Positions 10,302 to 21,711 of a stretch of DNA of 64,000 bases are shown one piece after another. The translations under genes were made by a program, and so were the position numbers. This DNA comes from Selenomonas sp. AB3002 (lineage in GTDB: Bacteria; Bacillota; Negativicutes; Selenomonadales; Selenomonadaceae), in assembly GCF_000702545.1 (NCBI RefSeq), contig NZ_JNIO01000002.1:62001-126000 (forward strand), written 5' to 3'. Under the pieces are notes generated by a model. It was not told where the DNA came from, ran no database searches, and saw only the letters and a program-made list of their open reading frames with translations. Positions within the stretch are counted from its first letter, which is position 1; each line of letters starts with the position of its first letter.

Positions 10302-10327
10302 TAAGAGCGACGCGAGCGCCGCTCTTA
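10302..10327 (-). terminator. Hairpin after tuf
   Basis: The 8-base arms TAAGAGCG and CGCTCTTA are followed by TTTAG on the minus strand, 26-52 bases after the tuf stop. The U-tract is weak, so it probably gives partial termination between the str part (tuf) and the S10 part of the gene block. Confidence 0.55.
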
Positions 10328-10353
10328 CAAAGGGATTTGAATGTCGTTAAAAC

Positions 10354-11541
<1,188 letters not shown>

Positions 11542-11556
11542 TGATTTTTTCCTCCC

Positions 11557-13635
11557 TTATTCGCCCTTATTCTTGGCAGTTACAGCGTCGGCTATATTCT
11601 TGGGAACCTCATCATAGTAGGAAACCTCCATGGAGTAGTTCCCGCGACCCTGTGTCTTGGAACGCAGATCCGTCGAGTAACCGAACATCTCGGACAGAGG
11701 AACGAACGCATTGATGACCTGTGCACCATTGCGCGGCTCCATGCCGTCGATGCGGCCGCGGCGGGAGTTAAGGTCGCCGATGACATCGCCCATGTAATCC
11801 TCAGGAACGATGACCTCAACCTTAACATACGGCTCGAGGAGAACCGGGTTGGCCTTCTCGGCACCGTTCTTGAATGCCATGGAACCGGCAATCTTGAACG
11901 CAGCCTCGGAAGAGTCGACTTCGTGGAAAGAACCATCGTAGACAGTAGCCTTCACGTCGACCACCGGATAACCGGCTACGACACCAGACTCCATAGCCTG
12001 CTTGACGCCTTCCTCGATGGGCTTGATGAATTCCTTGGGAATAGCACCGCCCACAACCTTGTTCTCGAAGCTGAAGCCTGCACCAGCTTCCTGGGGCTCC
12101 AACTTGAGCCAGCAGTGACCATACTGACCGTGACCACCGGACTGGCGAACGAACTTGCCTTCTGCCTCGACGGTCTTGCGGATGGTCTCGCGATAAGCAA
12201 CCTGGGGCTCGCCGACCTTGCAGTCCACTTTGAATTCGCGGAGCATACGGTCAACGATGATCTGCAGGTGAAGCTCACCCATGCCGGAGATGATGCACTG
12301 GCCAGTCTCCTGGTCGGTGTGGACCCGGAAGGTCGGATCCTCTTCTGCCAGCTTCTGGAGAGCAACGCCCATCTTCTCCTGGTCGTTCTTGGTAGCCGGC
12401 TCAACCGCAACGGAGATAACCGGATCCGGGAAGACCATGGACTCAAGGATGATCTGATTTGCCTCGTCGCAAAGGGTATCACCAGTGGTGGTATCCTTCA
12501 GGCCAACAGCTGCTGCAATATCGCCGCTGTAAACCCTGTCGATTTCCTTACGGTTGTTAGCGTGCATCTGGAGGATACGGCCGATACGCTCTTTCTTGCC
12601 CTTAGTGGAGTTGTACACATAAGAACCAGACTCAAGCACACCGGAGTATACACGGAAGAATGCCAGCTTACCGACATAGGGATCAGTCATGATCTTGAAT
12701 GCCAGAGCGGAGAAGGGCTCCTCATCGCTGGAAGGACGGTGGTCTTCCTCGCCGCTGTCGGGATTCACACCCTTGATGGGAGGAATGTCCGTCGGAGCGG
12801 GCATGTAGTCAACCACAGCATCCAGCAGAGGCTGAACGCCCTTGTTGCGATAAGAAGTGCCGCAGACAACAGGCACCATGTTGCAGGTAACGGTAGCCTT
12901 GCGGATAACCTTCTTGATATCCTCTTCGGTGATATCCTCACCGCCGAGGTACTTCTCCATGAACTCGTCATCCTGCTCGGAGCAAGCCTCGAGCAGCTTC
13001 TCGCGATATTCTTCAGCCATATCCTTCATGTCATCGGGAATGGCAACCTCATCCGCGACTTTGCCAAGATCGTCTTCATAAACGATGGCTTCCATCTTCA
13101 CGAGGTCGATGATACCCTGGAAGCTGTCCTCTGCGCCGATGGGCAGCTGGATAGCTACCGCATTGGCATTGAGGCGCTCCTCCATCATCTTGATGACGTT
13201 GAAGAAGTCCGCACCGGTAATGTCCATCTTGTTGACATAAGCCATGCGGGGAACCTGGTATTTCTCAGCCTGGCGCCAAACGGTCTCAGTCTGAGGCTCA
13301 ACACCACCGCGGGCAGTCAGGACTGCCACAGCGCCGTCAAGCACGCGCAGGGAACGCTCAACCTCTACCGTGAAGTCCACGTGGCCCGGCGTATCAATGA
13401 TGTTGATACGATGGTTCTTCCAGTGGCAGGTGGTAGCTGCGGAAGTAATGGTGATACCGCGCTCCTGCTCCTGAACCATCCAGTCCATGGTAGCAGCGCC
13501 ATCATGAACCTCACCGATCTTGTGGTTTACACCCGTGTAGAAGAGGATACGTTCCGTGGTGGTCGTCTTACCGGCGTCGATGTGAGCCATGATACCGATA
13601 TTACGAGTTTTTTCAAGGGAAAACTCTCTTGCCAC
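11557..13635 (-). CDS. fusA: Elongation factor G
   Basis: EF-G is the GTPase that drives ribosomal translocation. The 692-residue protein has [13 protein letters not shown] (P-loop), [17 protein letters not shown] and NKMD in the G domain, then the domain II-V regions, including [15 protein letters not shown] in domain IV. Translation starts at GTG after AAGGAGAG. It belongs to the str part of the block, between rpsG and tuf. Confidence 0.99.
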   Translation of the reverse strand: MAREFSLEKTRNIGIMAHIDAGKTTTTERILFYTGVNHKIGEVHDGAATMDWMVQEQERGITITSAATTCHWKNHRINIIDTPGHVDFTVEVERSLRVLDGAVAVLTARGGVEPQTETVWRQAEKYQVPRMAYVNKMDITGADFFNVIKMMEERLNANAVAIQLPIGAEDSFQGIIDLVKMEAIVYEDDLGKVADEVAIPDDMKDMAEEYREKLLEACSEQDDEFMEKYLGGEDITEEDIKKVIRKATVTCNMVPVVCGTSYRNKGVQPLLDAVVDYMPAPTDIPPIKGVNPDSGEEDHRPSSDEEPFSALAFKIMTDPYVGKLAFFRVYSGVLESGSYVYNSTKGKKERIGRILQMHANNRKEIDRVYSGDIAAAVGLKDTTTGDTLCDEANQIILESMVFPDPVISVAVEPATKNDQEKMGVALQKLAEEDPTFRVHTDQETGQCIISGMGELHLQIIVDRMLREFKVDCKVGEPQVAYRETIRKTVEAEGKFVRQSGGHGQYGHCWLKLEPQEAGAGFSFENKVVGGAIPKEFIKPIEEGVKQAMESGVVAGYPVVDVKATVYDGSFHEVDSSEAAFKIAGSMAFKNGAEKANPVLLEPYVKVEVIVPEDYMGDVIGDLNSRRGRIDGMEPRNGAQVINAFVPLSEMFGYSTDLRSKTQGRGNYSMEVSYYDEVPKNIADAVTAKNKGE

Positions 13636-13674
13636 TTTTTATTTCTCTCCTTATATATAGATACGGTCTGGGAA

Positions 13675-14157
<483 letters not shown>

Positions 14158-14185
14158 TTATCATAATCTTTTTTAAGCCGTCAGC

Positions 14186-14563
14186 TTATTTCTTCTTCGC
14201 TTTCTTAGCACCGTACTTGCTGCGGGCCTGACCACGATCCTGCACACCTGCAGTATCGAGGGAACCACGAATGATGTGGTAACGAACACCCGGCAGATCC
14301 TTAACACGGCCGCCACGAATCAGAACAACGCTGTGCTCCTGAAGATTATGACCAATGCCCGGAATGTATGCAGTGACCTCGATGCTGTTCGTCAGACGAA
14401 CACGAGCCACCTTACGCAGTGCAGAGTTCGGCTTCTTCGGCGTGCTGGTATAAACACGAGTGCAGACGCCGCGCTTCTGCGGGCAATTCTTCAGTGCTGG
14501 TGCTTTGGACTTCTCCTGCATGCTCTTTCTGCTCTTACGAACTAACTGGTTGATAGTTGGCAT
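14186..14563 (-). CDS. rpsL: 30S ribosomal protein S12
   Basis: S12 is the decoding-centre protein in which streptomycin-resistance changes arise. I place the start at the ATG at 14563 ([14 protein letters not shown]), after GAAGGAGGTGC, giving 125 residues. The upstream frame only translates the ribosome binding site. The [19 protein letters not shown] and [14 protein letters not shown] stretches are intact, with the sensitive-type lysines. A small hairpin (about 14608-14627) lies between this gene and the preceding L7Ae-like gene. Confidence 0.98.
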   Translation of the reverse strand: MPTINQLVRKSRKSMQEKSKAPALKNCPQKRGVCTRVYTSTPKKPNSALRKVARVRLTNSIEVTAYIPGIGHNLQEHSVVLIRGGRVKDLPGVRYHIIRGSLDTAGVQDRGQARSKYGAKKAKKK

Positions 14564-14641
14564 ACATGCACCTCCTTCCTTCATATTGAGAATTTATTAT
14601 TTATTATAAGCAGCGGTTAGGCCGCTTATTAACAAATAAGC

Positions 14642-14887
14642 TTACCTGAGTACGGCAATTGCTGCCGCGCCGACTTCGATGCCGCAGGCCGCGCCCAGGG
14701 CCTTCATGGATTCTGTTTCCAGAACCTCTATGCCCTCTGCCCGGCAGAGCTCCTTCAGCGGCTCTGCGATGCGTTCATCAGCATCGCCGGCCAGCAGGAC
14801 CTGCCCTGCGCTGTGGCGTTTCACAGCCTTGGTGACCTGCTTGAGGCCGATCACCTTCTTGGCATCCTTAAGTGTTTCCAGATTCAT
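14642..14887 (-). CDS. L7Ae/L30e family ribosomal-associated protein (YbxF-like)
   Basis: This small protein belongs to the L7Ae/L30e/S12e/Gadd45 family, which binds kink-turn RNA. The 81-residue product from the ATG at 14887 (MNLETLKDAKKVIGLKQVTK) contains LLAGDADERIAEPLKELCRAEGI, matching the Bacillus YbxF pattern. GGGGAG precedes the start. Its place just upstream of rpsL is the same as YbxF in Bacillus, and a strong promoter lies directly upstream. Confidence 0.9.
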   Translation of the reverse strand: MNLETLKDAKKVIGLKQVTKAVKRHSAGQVLLAGDADERIAEPLKELCRAEGIEVLETESMKALGAACGIEVGAAAIAVLR

Positions 14888-14939
14888 CGTTTGCACTCCC
14901 CTGTACACTTTCCTTGCGCCCCTCCCGGAGCACTTCTAT

Positions 14940-14968
14940 ATATTAGCACCCCCTAAAATCCTTGTCAA
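14940..14968 (-). promoter_or_regulatory. Sigma-A-type promoter for the str operon
   Basis: On the minus strand a perfect -35 TTGACA (14963-14968) and a -10 TAATAT (14940-14945) are separated by exactly 17 bases. It reads into the L7Ae-like gene and rpsL and could drive the str genes independently of any upstream rpoBC transcript. Confidence 0.8.
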
Positions 14969-15147
14969 CACTTTATTTACAAAGTTTTTTGTGCCCACGT
15001 GCCCTAGCGTATCATAATGAAAAAACAGGACAAAAACTCTCTCTTGTTTCATCAAAAACCCCCTTTTTGTCCACTGTATACACGCAAATCACGCCCAAAC
15101 AGGATAATTTTCTCACGAAAAATTTTTTCTTTCCATATTAAACTCAT

Positions 15148-15188
15148 AAAACGCCTCCCGGTACTAATTCTTATACCGGAAGGCGTTT
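15148..15188 (-). terminator. Terminator of the RND efflux operon
   Basis: A long hairpin starts just past the stop of the RND gene. The arms AAACGCCTTCCGGTA and TACCGGGAGGCGTTT (one mismatch) are followed on the minus strand by a short T-run. The plus strand gives a near-symmetric hairpin but no upstream gene needs it. Confidence 0.8.
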
Positions 15189-15191
15189 CCT

Positions 15192-18100
15192 TCAAAGGCT
15201 CTTATCAAGAGCAGTACCTGTCTCCCTCTGCCCCTCTTTCCTTTCATAGAAAAACAAAAAGATGATGGGAATCACCAGCAAAGTAAAGACCGTGGATGTA
15301 AGAAGGCCGCCTATGATGACCCAGGCCATAGAGGAGCGTGTCTCGCTGCCCGCCGTAAGCGACAGGGCCGTGGGCAGCATGCCCGCCATCATGGTGATGG
15401 TGGTCATCATGATGGGGCGCAGGCGCACCCGGCCGGCTTCCATGATAGCTTCCATGGCAGTCCTGCCCCTGTCCATCAGGGTCAGGCTGTAGTCTATGAG
15501 CAAAGTGCCATTCTTGGCCACAATGCCGTCCATCACCAGAATGCCTATCAGCGAGTAGAGGTTCAAGGTATTGCGGGTCAGCAGCAACAGCAAGATGGAT
15601 CCAATCAGCCCCAGGGGCAGGGAAAACATCCTGATGAAAGGCGTGATGGTAGATTCATAGAGCACTGCCAGCAGCATATAGATAAGCACCAGCGCCAGGA
15701 ACAGTGCCGACAGCAGCTCGCCAAAGGCCTCGTCCATCCTGTCAGCCTGCCCCCTGAACTTATAGGTGACGCCTTCCCCCAGGTCTGCCTGGGCCAGAGC
15801 TTTCCTCACATCCTTGGTCACCTCGCCTATGGGCCGGCCGCTGAGATTGGCGCCGATGGCAGATGCCCTCTGCTTGTCAATGCGCCTTATGCTGACGGGG
15901 CCCCTGCCGCTCTTTATCTCCGCCACATCTCCCAGATAAATGAGCCTGCCGGAAGAAATGATGGGTATGCGGGCTACGTCCGAAGCCTTGTAGCCGTCCG
16001 CCCCCAAAAAGCGCACCTTGATATCCGTGTCCCTGCCGCCGTTAGCGCGGTCATTCTTCAGCTCACCGGCGGAAAGGCCTGAAATGGCGGAGGCAAAGGC
16101 CGTCTCCACTTCTCCCAGGGAAGTGCCGTAAGTCTTGAGCTTTTCCCTGTCCACTCTCAGCTGCAGCTCGGGCATCCCCTCCTGATAGGTGCTGTTCACA
16201 TCTGTCAGCCCCGGAATCCCTTCCAGGATCGCTATGGTCTTTTCCGTAGCTTCCTCCAGGATATCGCTGTGATTGCTCCTGAGCTCCAGCTGCAGGGCTC
16301 CTGCCCCGTTCCTGGGGCCGTTGCCGGAAACGCCTGCCACATTGGTCTGGGACTCTGCCACCCGCACATCTGCTTCATGGATGCCGGCGGCAAAGGCCCT
16401 TATCTCGTCTGCCACCTGCCAGACAGAGCGGCCGCGCTCCCGCCGGTCATAGAGCTGCACCTTGATCCTGCCTTCATAGGCAGTGGAGCCTCCCGCCTGG
16501 GTCATATAGTATTTCACCTCAGGCAGCTGGGAGAGTTTTTCTTCCAGCTTGCGGGCCACTCTGTCCGTTTCCTCCGCCGAGGAACCTACAGGGGCCTGGA
16601 TGCTCACCACAAAGGCGGATTCATCCGTGCGGGGCATGAATTCCGAACCCACCGCCCCCAGGGGCACCAAAGCCAGCACTCCCAGGAAGATGCCCAGTAT
16701 GCCCAGCAAGAGCTTTTTCCTGTTGGCCAGGCTCCATAGCAGCATCTTTTCATAGCGGGCCTGCGCCCTTTCCTCCAGCCTGTCCATAAAACGCCAGAGG
16801 GGCTTGTCATCAGGCCTGTACCCCAGCCGGTAGAATCTGGAAGCCAGCATGGGGGTGAGGGTGAAGGACACAAAGAGGGAGAACGCCCCTGCAAAGACGA
16901 TGGTCAGGCCGAACTGGCGGAAGTACTGCCCGGTCATGCCCTCCATAAAGGCAATGGGCATGAAGACTGCCGCATCGCAGAGAGTGATGGCCACCGCAGC
17001 CATGCCGATTTCCATGCGGCCGTTTTCCGCCGCCTCCTCCGGCCCCTCCCCCAGGCCCAGATGCCTGATGATGTTTTCCAGCACCACGATGGCATCATCC
17101 ACCAGGATGCCGATGCAGAGGGTCATGCCCATGAGTGACATCATGTTGAAGGTGAAGCCGAAGACATACATGACAAAGAAGGTGGCGATAAGGGAGGTGG
17201 GAATGGCAATCATCACCGCCGCCGTGGAACGCCAGCCCCTCAGGAAGAAGAACAGCACCAGCCCCGTGGTGCAAAGTCCTTCCACCAGGGTCATCACCGT
17301 GTTGTGCAGGGAGGTTTCCACATAGTCCGCGTCGCTGGACACCAGCACGAACTCATACTCCGGATAATCCCGCCTGAGCCTTTCCAGTTTTTCCCGGACA
17401 TTCTTGTCAGTCTCTACCACATTGGCATCGCTGTTCTTATAGACCAGCACATTGATGGCATCCTGCCCGTTGAGCCTGCCGTAGCGGGAAGCACGGGCAG
17501 ACTGCTCCCTGACCTCGGCCACGGAAGTCAGGGGCACTTTGCTCCCTGCAAAATTTGCCACCTGCACCTGCTGGATTTCTGCCACATCACGATACTGGGC
17601 GATGAGCCGCACATCCGACTGGGTGGCCTCCGTATAGACGGAGCCTGAGGGCAGCAGCTGGTTTTCCTTCCTGATGGCTGAGGCAATCTTGTCAAGGGTC
17701 AGGCCGTAAACGGCCATCTTGTCCCTGTCCACCTCCACCGCCACTTCCCTGTCCCGGCCGCCGTGGAGTTCCACCTCAGACACACCGCCCGCCTGCTGCA
17801 GCACCTCCTGGAAGACATTCTCCGTCTGGGTGTAGGTATCAGCCAGACCATAGGGGGACAGCACCGCCAGCTCCACAATGGGCTTGGCATTGAGATCCCG
17901 CTTGATGACCACGGGAGCATCCGCCTCATCCGGCAGCCTGTTCTTGATGGAATCCACTTTCTTGGTGGCCTCGATAGCCGCCAGGTCAGCATCTGTATCA
18001 AACTCCAGCTCCAGGCCGATGCGGGCCTGCTCGTAGCTGGCAGTAGAGGTTATCTTCTTCACACCGGACACGGAGGACAGGGCATCCTCCACCGGTCGCA

Positions 18101-18290
18101 CTATTTCCTGTTCCACAGACTCGGCGCTGGCCCCTGGGTACTTCACCCGCACAGTGACATAGGGGGTGTTGATATCCGGCAGGAGCTCCACCCCAATGCG
18201 GTAATAGCTGTAGAGCCCCAGCACCACGAAGAAGGCCACGATCATGGAAATGCCCACAGGCCGCTGGATGGAAAAACGGGTGATATTCAT
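15192..18290 (-). CDS. RND-family efflux pump inner-membrane transporter (AcrB/MexB-like)
   Basis: This is the proton-driven inner-membrane pump of a tripartite RND system, which exports drugs, bile acids or similar hydrophobic compounds across the cell envelope. The 1032-residue protein has the expected order: TM1 at residues about 10-30, a large periplasmic loop with PYVTVRVKYPGASAESVEQE, a TM block with the proton-relay pair in GILVDDAIVVLENI, a second periplasmic loop, and a final TM block. Its start overlaps the adaptor gene by four bases (ATGA), so the two are coupled. No TolC-like outer-membrane gene is adjacent. The substrate cannot be told from sequence; the family is secure. Confidence 0.95.
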   Translation of the reverse strand: MNITRFSIQRPVGISMIVAFFVVLGLYSYYRIGVELLPDINTPYVTVRVKYPGASAESVEQEIVRPVEDALSSVSGVKKITSTASYEQARIGLELEFDTDADLAAIEATKKVDSIKNRLPDEADAPVVIKRDLNAKPIVELAVLSPYGLADTYTQTENVFQEVLQQAGGVSEVELHGGRDREVAVEVDRDKMAVYGLTLDKIASAIRKENQLLPSGSVYTEATQSDVRLIAQYRDVAEIQQVQVANFAGSKVPLTSVAEVREQSARASRYGRLNGQDAINVLVYKNSDANVVETDKNVREKLERLRRDYPEYEFVLVSSDADYVETSLHNTVMTLVEGLCTTGLVLFFFLRGWRSTAAVMIAIPTSLIATFFVMYVFGFTFNMMSLMGMTLCIGILVDDAIVVLENIIRHLGLGEGPEEAAENGRMEIGMAAVAITLCDAAVFMPIAFMEGMTGQYFRQFGLTIVFAGAFSLFVSFTLTPMLASRFYRLGYRPDDKPLWRFMDRLEERAQARYEKMLLWSLANRKKLLLGILGIFLGVLALVPLGAVGSEFMPRTDESAFVVSIQAPVGSSAEETDRVARKLEEKLSQLPEVKYYMTQAGGSTAYEGRIKVQLYDRRERGRSVWQVADEIRAFAAGIHEADVRVAESQTNVAGVSGNGPRNGAGALQLELRSNHSDILEEATEKTIAILEGIPGLTDVNSTYQEGMPELQLRVDREKLKTYGTSLGEVETAFASAISGLSAGELKNDRANGGRDTDIKVRFLGADGYKASDVARIPIISSGRLIYLGDVAEIKSGRGPVSIRRIDKQRASAIGANLSGRPIGEVTKDVRKALAQADLGEGVTYKFRGQADRMDEAFGELLSALFLALVLIYMLLAVLYESTITPFIRMFSLPLGLIGSILLLLLTRNTLNLYSLIGILVMDGIVAKNGTLLIDYSLTLMDRGRTAMEAIMEAGRVRLRPIMMTTITMMAGMLPTALSLTAGSETRSSMAWVIIGGLLTSTVFTLLVIPIIFLFFYERKEGQRETGTALDKSL

Positions 18291-19531
18291 AGCACTTCCA
18301 CCGCCGTTCCCTGCTGCAGCCTGTCAAGATTGGAAATGATGACTTCCTCCCCTTCTGAAAGGCCCTCCAGTATCTCCGCCTCCTGGTCGTTTTCCAGCCC
18401 CAGCCGCACTTCTCTCGTTTCCGCCTTGCCATCTGCCCCCAATACATAGACCAGCTGCCTGCCGTTGCGGGAAAGCACCGCCTCCTTGGGCACGAAAAGG
18501 GTGTCCCTGCGCTGAAGCACATCAAGGGCAGTATGGGCAAAGAGCCCGGCCTTGATGTCCAGCTCCTCCCCCAGAAGCTCGATGCGCACCTGATAGCTCT
18601 TGGCCGCTTCGTCCATGGCAGGGCTCACGTAGACAATGCGTCCCGGATAAGACCTGCCCATGGCATCCACGGTAACACTAACTTCCATGCCCGGAGTCAG
18701 CACCGCCGCATCATTTTCCGACAGGGTGCAGTCCACCTTCATGCGGCTGTTGTCCACCAGGCTAAGGACCTTGGTCCCCGCAGAGATTATCTCCCCTGCC
18801 TCCGCCTTGCGGTAGCCGATGACACCGGCGCGCGGGGCCCGAAGCACCATATCCTCCCGCTGCTGCCGCAGGGCCTCTGCACCATGTCCGGCCTTTTCTG
18901 CCGTAAAAGCCTTGGACTGGACAGAAGCTGCATCCCCGCCTTCCACCTGATTTTCCAAAATCTCAAAAGCAGCCCGGCTGGCCAGATACTCCTGCTTCAC
19001 TGCATCCAGCCTGTCCTGGGAAATAGCGCCAATGGAGAAGAGATAGACATTCCTCTCATATCTGCTCTCCTCCAGCTCATAATCATTGCGGGCCTTCAGA
19101 TAGTTGGCTTCGTAGGAGGCCGCCGCCTCCCGGGCATCTGCCTCTGCTGCTCCTGCAGCTGCTGACTGCTGCAGGATGGAGATATCAAGGTCAGCGGTAT
19201 CCTGCACCAGAAGCACCTGTCCCGCCTCCACCTTGTCCCCCAGCTGCACCAGCACCTCAGCGACCCTGCCCGTATATTTGGGTGCCAGGGCAATATCGGC
19301 TTCCGCCACGGTCTGGCCGGAGAGCAGGATATGGCGGCTGAGGTCAGAGCGCTGCAAGACCACCGTCTTCACCACCGGCTTATGTTCCCTGCCCCCTCGC
19401 TTTTCCCCGCCCTCCTGCTGAACGTACAGGTAGACAGCAAGAGCTGCCAGCAGGGCTGCCAGCAACACAAAACGCCCCTTGCCCAAATGCCGCCAACGCT
19501 CCAAAATCCCCTTGCATCCCTCTCTGCCCAT
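18287..19531 (-). CDS. RND efflux periplasmic adaptor (membrane fusion protein)
   Basis: This adaptor links the inner-membrane RND pump to an outer-membrane channel. The 414-residue protein has one N-terminal membrane anchor (residues about 21-36, FVLLAALLAALAVYLY), then a lipoyl/barrel half (VAEVLVQLGDKVEAGQVLLVQ), an alpha-helical hairpin (about 110-200), the returning lipoyl half (LRAPRAGVIGYRKAEAGEII) and a beta-barrel. It lacks a lipoprotein cysteine. It is first in the two-gene operon, and ATG follows AAAGGAG. Confidence 0.93.
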   Translation of the reverse strand: MGREGCKGILERWRHLGKGRFVLLAALLAALAVYLYVQQEGGEKRGGREHKPVVKTVVLQRSDLSRHILLSGQTVAEADIALAPKYTGRVAEVLVQLGDKVEAGQVLLVQDTADLDISILQQSAAAGAAEADAREAAASYEANYLKARNDYELEESRYERNVYLFSIGAISQDRLDAVKQEYLASRAAFEILENQVEGGDAASVQSKAFTAEKAGHGAEALRQQREDMVLRAPRAGVIGYRKAEAGEIISAGTKVLSLVDNSRMKVDCTLSENDAAVLTPGMEVSVTVDAMGRSYPGRIVYVSPAMDEAAKSYQVRIELLGEELDIKAGLFAHTALDVLQRRDTLFVPKEAVLSRNGRQLVYVLGADGKAETREVRLGLENDQEAEILEGLSEGEEVIISNLDRLQQGTAVEVL

Positions 19532-19568
19532 GACAAACTCCTTTGTGTACCCAAAAATAACTACGAAA

Positions 19569-19603
19569 AATCCCTGAGAAGCAGAAAATGCCCCTCAGGG
19601 ATT
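19569..19603 (-). terminator. Terminator after the P-loop/Asp23 gene
   Basis: The arms AATCCCTGAG and CTCAGGGATT are perfectly complementary and followed on the minus strand by TTTTCG. It separates the cluster that ends with the P-loop/Asp23 gene from the efflux operon downstream. Confidence 0.8.
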
Positions 19604-19622
19604 CATATTTCAATCTCAAGCC

Positions 19623-20453
19623 TCATGCCTGGACATACAATGCCTTCACCACAATATCCACCTCGTGGACCATCATGCCAGTCATGTACTCCACTGCCTG
19701 CCGCACTGCCCGCTGAGTCTTGGTGATCAGCGTGGGAATGTGGTTCCCGTAGGTAAGCACCACAGAGCAGGACACCTTCAACCCCATGTCCTCATCCCCC
19801 TGGTAGAGATGGCTCACATTGATGTGGCCTATTTCACTGATGTCACCCTCCAGCACCACTTTGCGCACGATAGCCGCCACGGCATGGTCATCGATACTGA
19901 GCTTGCCGTAGTAGCTGAACACAGGCCGCACGATGGATTTCTCTCCCAGACGCCTGCGCTTGTTGGAAGAACGCTTGAAAAATGATTGCACCGGATCGAT
20001 CAGGAAACCGGAAAAATGCGGCTTCAGCTCGATGGTGGGCACGGGAATGATATGCTTGCCCTGCTTGAGCCGGTAGAACTGCGCCTTCTCAATATCCGAC
20101 TTGCTGGCAATATCCTCGATATTGATGATCTGAGAAATGGCTGGCAGCTTCAGGGCGCGGGCAATCTTGTGCACCATGTTTTCTGAGGTGCCCAGCACCA
20201 GGATGCGGTGAGGATTGACCTTCCCTATGGCCTTGCGCACCTCTTCAGCATGGCCCGGCAGGATGAAAATCGCCCTGCGCACAGCCATGATCTTGCTGAC
20301 CTCCTGCTTGGCAGAGTGGCCTGCGATGATCTTGCCGTCGCTGATGAGTATGCCGTCATCAATGATGGCATCCGCCTTGTGCTTGTGGGCGATGACCAGG
20401 GCCCGATGGCTCTTGCCTGTGCCGCTGGGGCCCACCAGGGCGATTACGTCCAT
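19623..20453 (-). CDS. P-loop protein with C-terminal Asp23/Gls24 domain
   Basis: The 276-residue protein has two recognisable parts. The N-terminus opens with a Walker A motif, GPSGTGKS (residues about 8-15), followed by a nucleotide-kinase-like region with DDGILISDGKII. The C-terminal third (about 190-270, from DDHAVAAIVRKVVLEG to MTGMMVHEVDIVVKALY) matches the Asp23/Gls24 alkaline-shock fold, usually a free-standing membrane-associated stress protein. The basic linker FFKRSSNKRRRLGEK joins them. It is the last gene of the rny-to-PHP cluster, 15 bases after the PHP gene. Molecular function is unknown. Confidence 0.75.
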   Translation of the reverse strand: MDVIALVGPSGTGKSHRALVIAHKHKADAIIDDGILISDGKIIAGHSAKQEVSKIMAVRRAIFILPGHAEEVRKAIGKVNPHRILVLGTSENMVHKIARALKLPAISQIINIEDIASKSDIEKAQFYRLKQGKHIIPVPTIELKPHFSGFLIDPVQSFFKRSSNKRRRLGEKSIVRPVFSYYGKLSIDDHAVAAIVRKVVLEGDISEIGHINVSHLYQGDEDMGLKVSCSVVLTYGNHIPTLITKTQRAVRQAVEYMTGMMVHEVDIVVKALYVQA

Positions 20454-20467
20454 AAGTCTCTCTCCTG

Positions 20468-21292
20468 TCAGCTTTCAGGACGGTAGAACTTCTCCGCCCA
20501 CACATCTTCAATGGTAAACATTCCCAGGTTCTGGGGGAAGCGGGTGGCATAGCCATGGAAGTCCGAGCCCCCGGATATAAGCAGGCCGTACTTCTCTGCC
20601 ATGAGCCTGTAACGCTCCACATCCTCCGGCTCATGCTGGGGGTAGAAGACCTCCAGCCCCTCAATGCCAGACTGGCAGAGCTTTTCCACCAGTTCATCAT
20701 CCCCTACCAGTTTGGGGTGAGCCAGCACAGGAGTTCCCCCTGCAGCCTTGATAAGCTCGATGATTTCCTCTGTTTCCAGATGATAATGTGGCACATAGGC
20801 AGGCATGCCCTTTTGCAGCAGGGCTTCAAAGGCCTCCCTTATGGAACCGAAGTACCCCTTCTTCACCAGTATGCGGGCTATATGGGAGCGGCTGATGGAC
20901 CTGCTGTCCCCCGCAATGGTCAGTACCTCTGTCTCTGTGATCTGGTAGCCCAGACTGCAGAGCTTCTCCACCATCTCGCTGAACCGCGTCCAGCGAGCCT
21001 CCGTCACATCGTTGAGCTTGTCTATGAGATCCCTGTAGTAGATATCCACATTATATCCCAGGATATGTATTTCATGCACAGGATGATGGGCGCTGAATTC
21101 TATGCCCGGGATAATCTTCAGCCCCTTTACAGGCAATAAGCCATTTTCATACAGATGGCCCACCCCCTCCACCGTATCGTGGTCGGTGATGGCCAAATAA
21201 TTCAGTCCTGCTTCCTTTGCGGCCGCCACGACTTCCTCCGGGGTCAGTTTGCCATCGGAATAACTCGTGTGGACATGCAAATCGCTTGGCAT
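20468..21292 (-). CDS. PHP-domain phosphoesterase
   Basis: The PHP superfamily comprises metal-dependent phosphoesterases. The 274-residue protein has the four metal-binding motifs in order: HVHTSYSDG (motif I, residues 6-14), ITDHDT (II), GIEFSAHH (III region), and HPK plus SGSDFHGY (IV). Length and motifs resemble the YciV/RNase AM group, which degrades nucleoside 3',5'-bisphosphates and short RNA 5' ends, but the exact substrate is inferred. It lies between spoVS and the P-loop/Asp23 gene on the same strand. Confidence 0.88.
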   Translation of the reverse strand: MPSDLHVHTSYSDGKLTPEEVVAAAKEAGLNYLAITDHDTVEGVGHLYENGLLPVKGLKIIPGIEFSAHHPVHEIHILGYNVDIYYRDLIDKLNDVTEARWTRFSEMVEKLCSLGYQITETEVLTIAGDSRSISRSHIARILVKKGYFGSIREAFEALLQKGMPAYVPHYHLETEEIIELIKAAGGTPVLAHPKLVGDDELVEKLCQSGIEGLEVFYPQHEPEDVERYRLMAEKYGLLISGGSDFHGYATRFPQNLGMFTIEDVWAEKFYRPES

Positions 21293-21321
21293 CCTGCTAT
21301 CAACTCCTATTCCTGTTTCCT

Positions 21322-21582
21322 TCAGCGGGGTTCCACTATCAACTTGATGGCTGTACGCTCCTCGCCTTCAATCTTGATGTCCGTGAAAGCCGGTATGCAG
21401 ATAAGATCCACCCCATGGGGAGCCACAAAACCGCGGGCAATTGCTACTGCCTTGACCGCCTGGTTGAGGGCACCTGCCCCGATGGCCTGCATCTCTGCAC
21501 TGCCGTTCTCCCGCAGGACACCTGCCAGGGCTCCTGCCACGGAATTAGGATTGGATTTAGCAGATACTTTCAAGATTTCCAT
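21322..21582 (-). CDS. spoVS: Stage V sporulation protein S (SpoVS)
   Basis: SpoVS is a small Alba-like nucleic-acid-binding protein affecting sporulation and development. I choose the ATG at 21582 (MEILKVSAKSNPNSVAGALA), giving 86 residues, the normal length. The upstream in-frame extension has no family similarity. The conserved core GAGALNQAVKAVAIARGFVAP and the acidic-basic end KIEGEERTAIKLIVEPR are present. It lies downstream of the ymdB-type gene, an arrangement also seen in Bacillus (ymdA-ymdB-spoVS). Confidence 0.95.
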   Translation of the reverse strand: MEILKVSAKSNPNSVAGALAGVLRENGSAEMQAIGAGALNQAVKAVAIARGFVAPHGVDLICIPAFTDIKIEGEERTAIKLIVEPR

Positions 21583-21711
21583 GTTCTCAGCACGTCCTCT
21601 CTGGTTAATGCAACTGCTTCGATTGCTGGTACAGTTTACCTGTCTAGCTTGGTTCACTTGTTACTGCCATTACTATTCGTCATGCTTTGAAAAAATCCTT
21701 CTAAAATAAAT

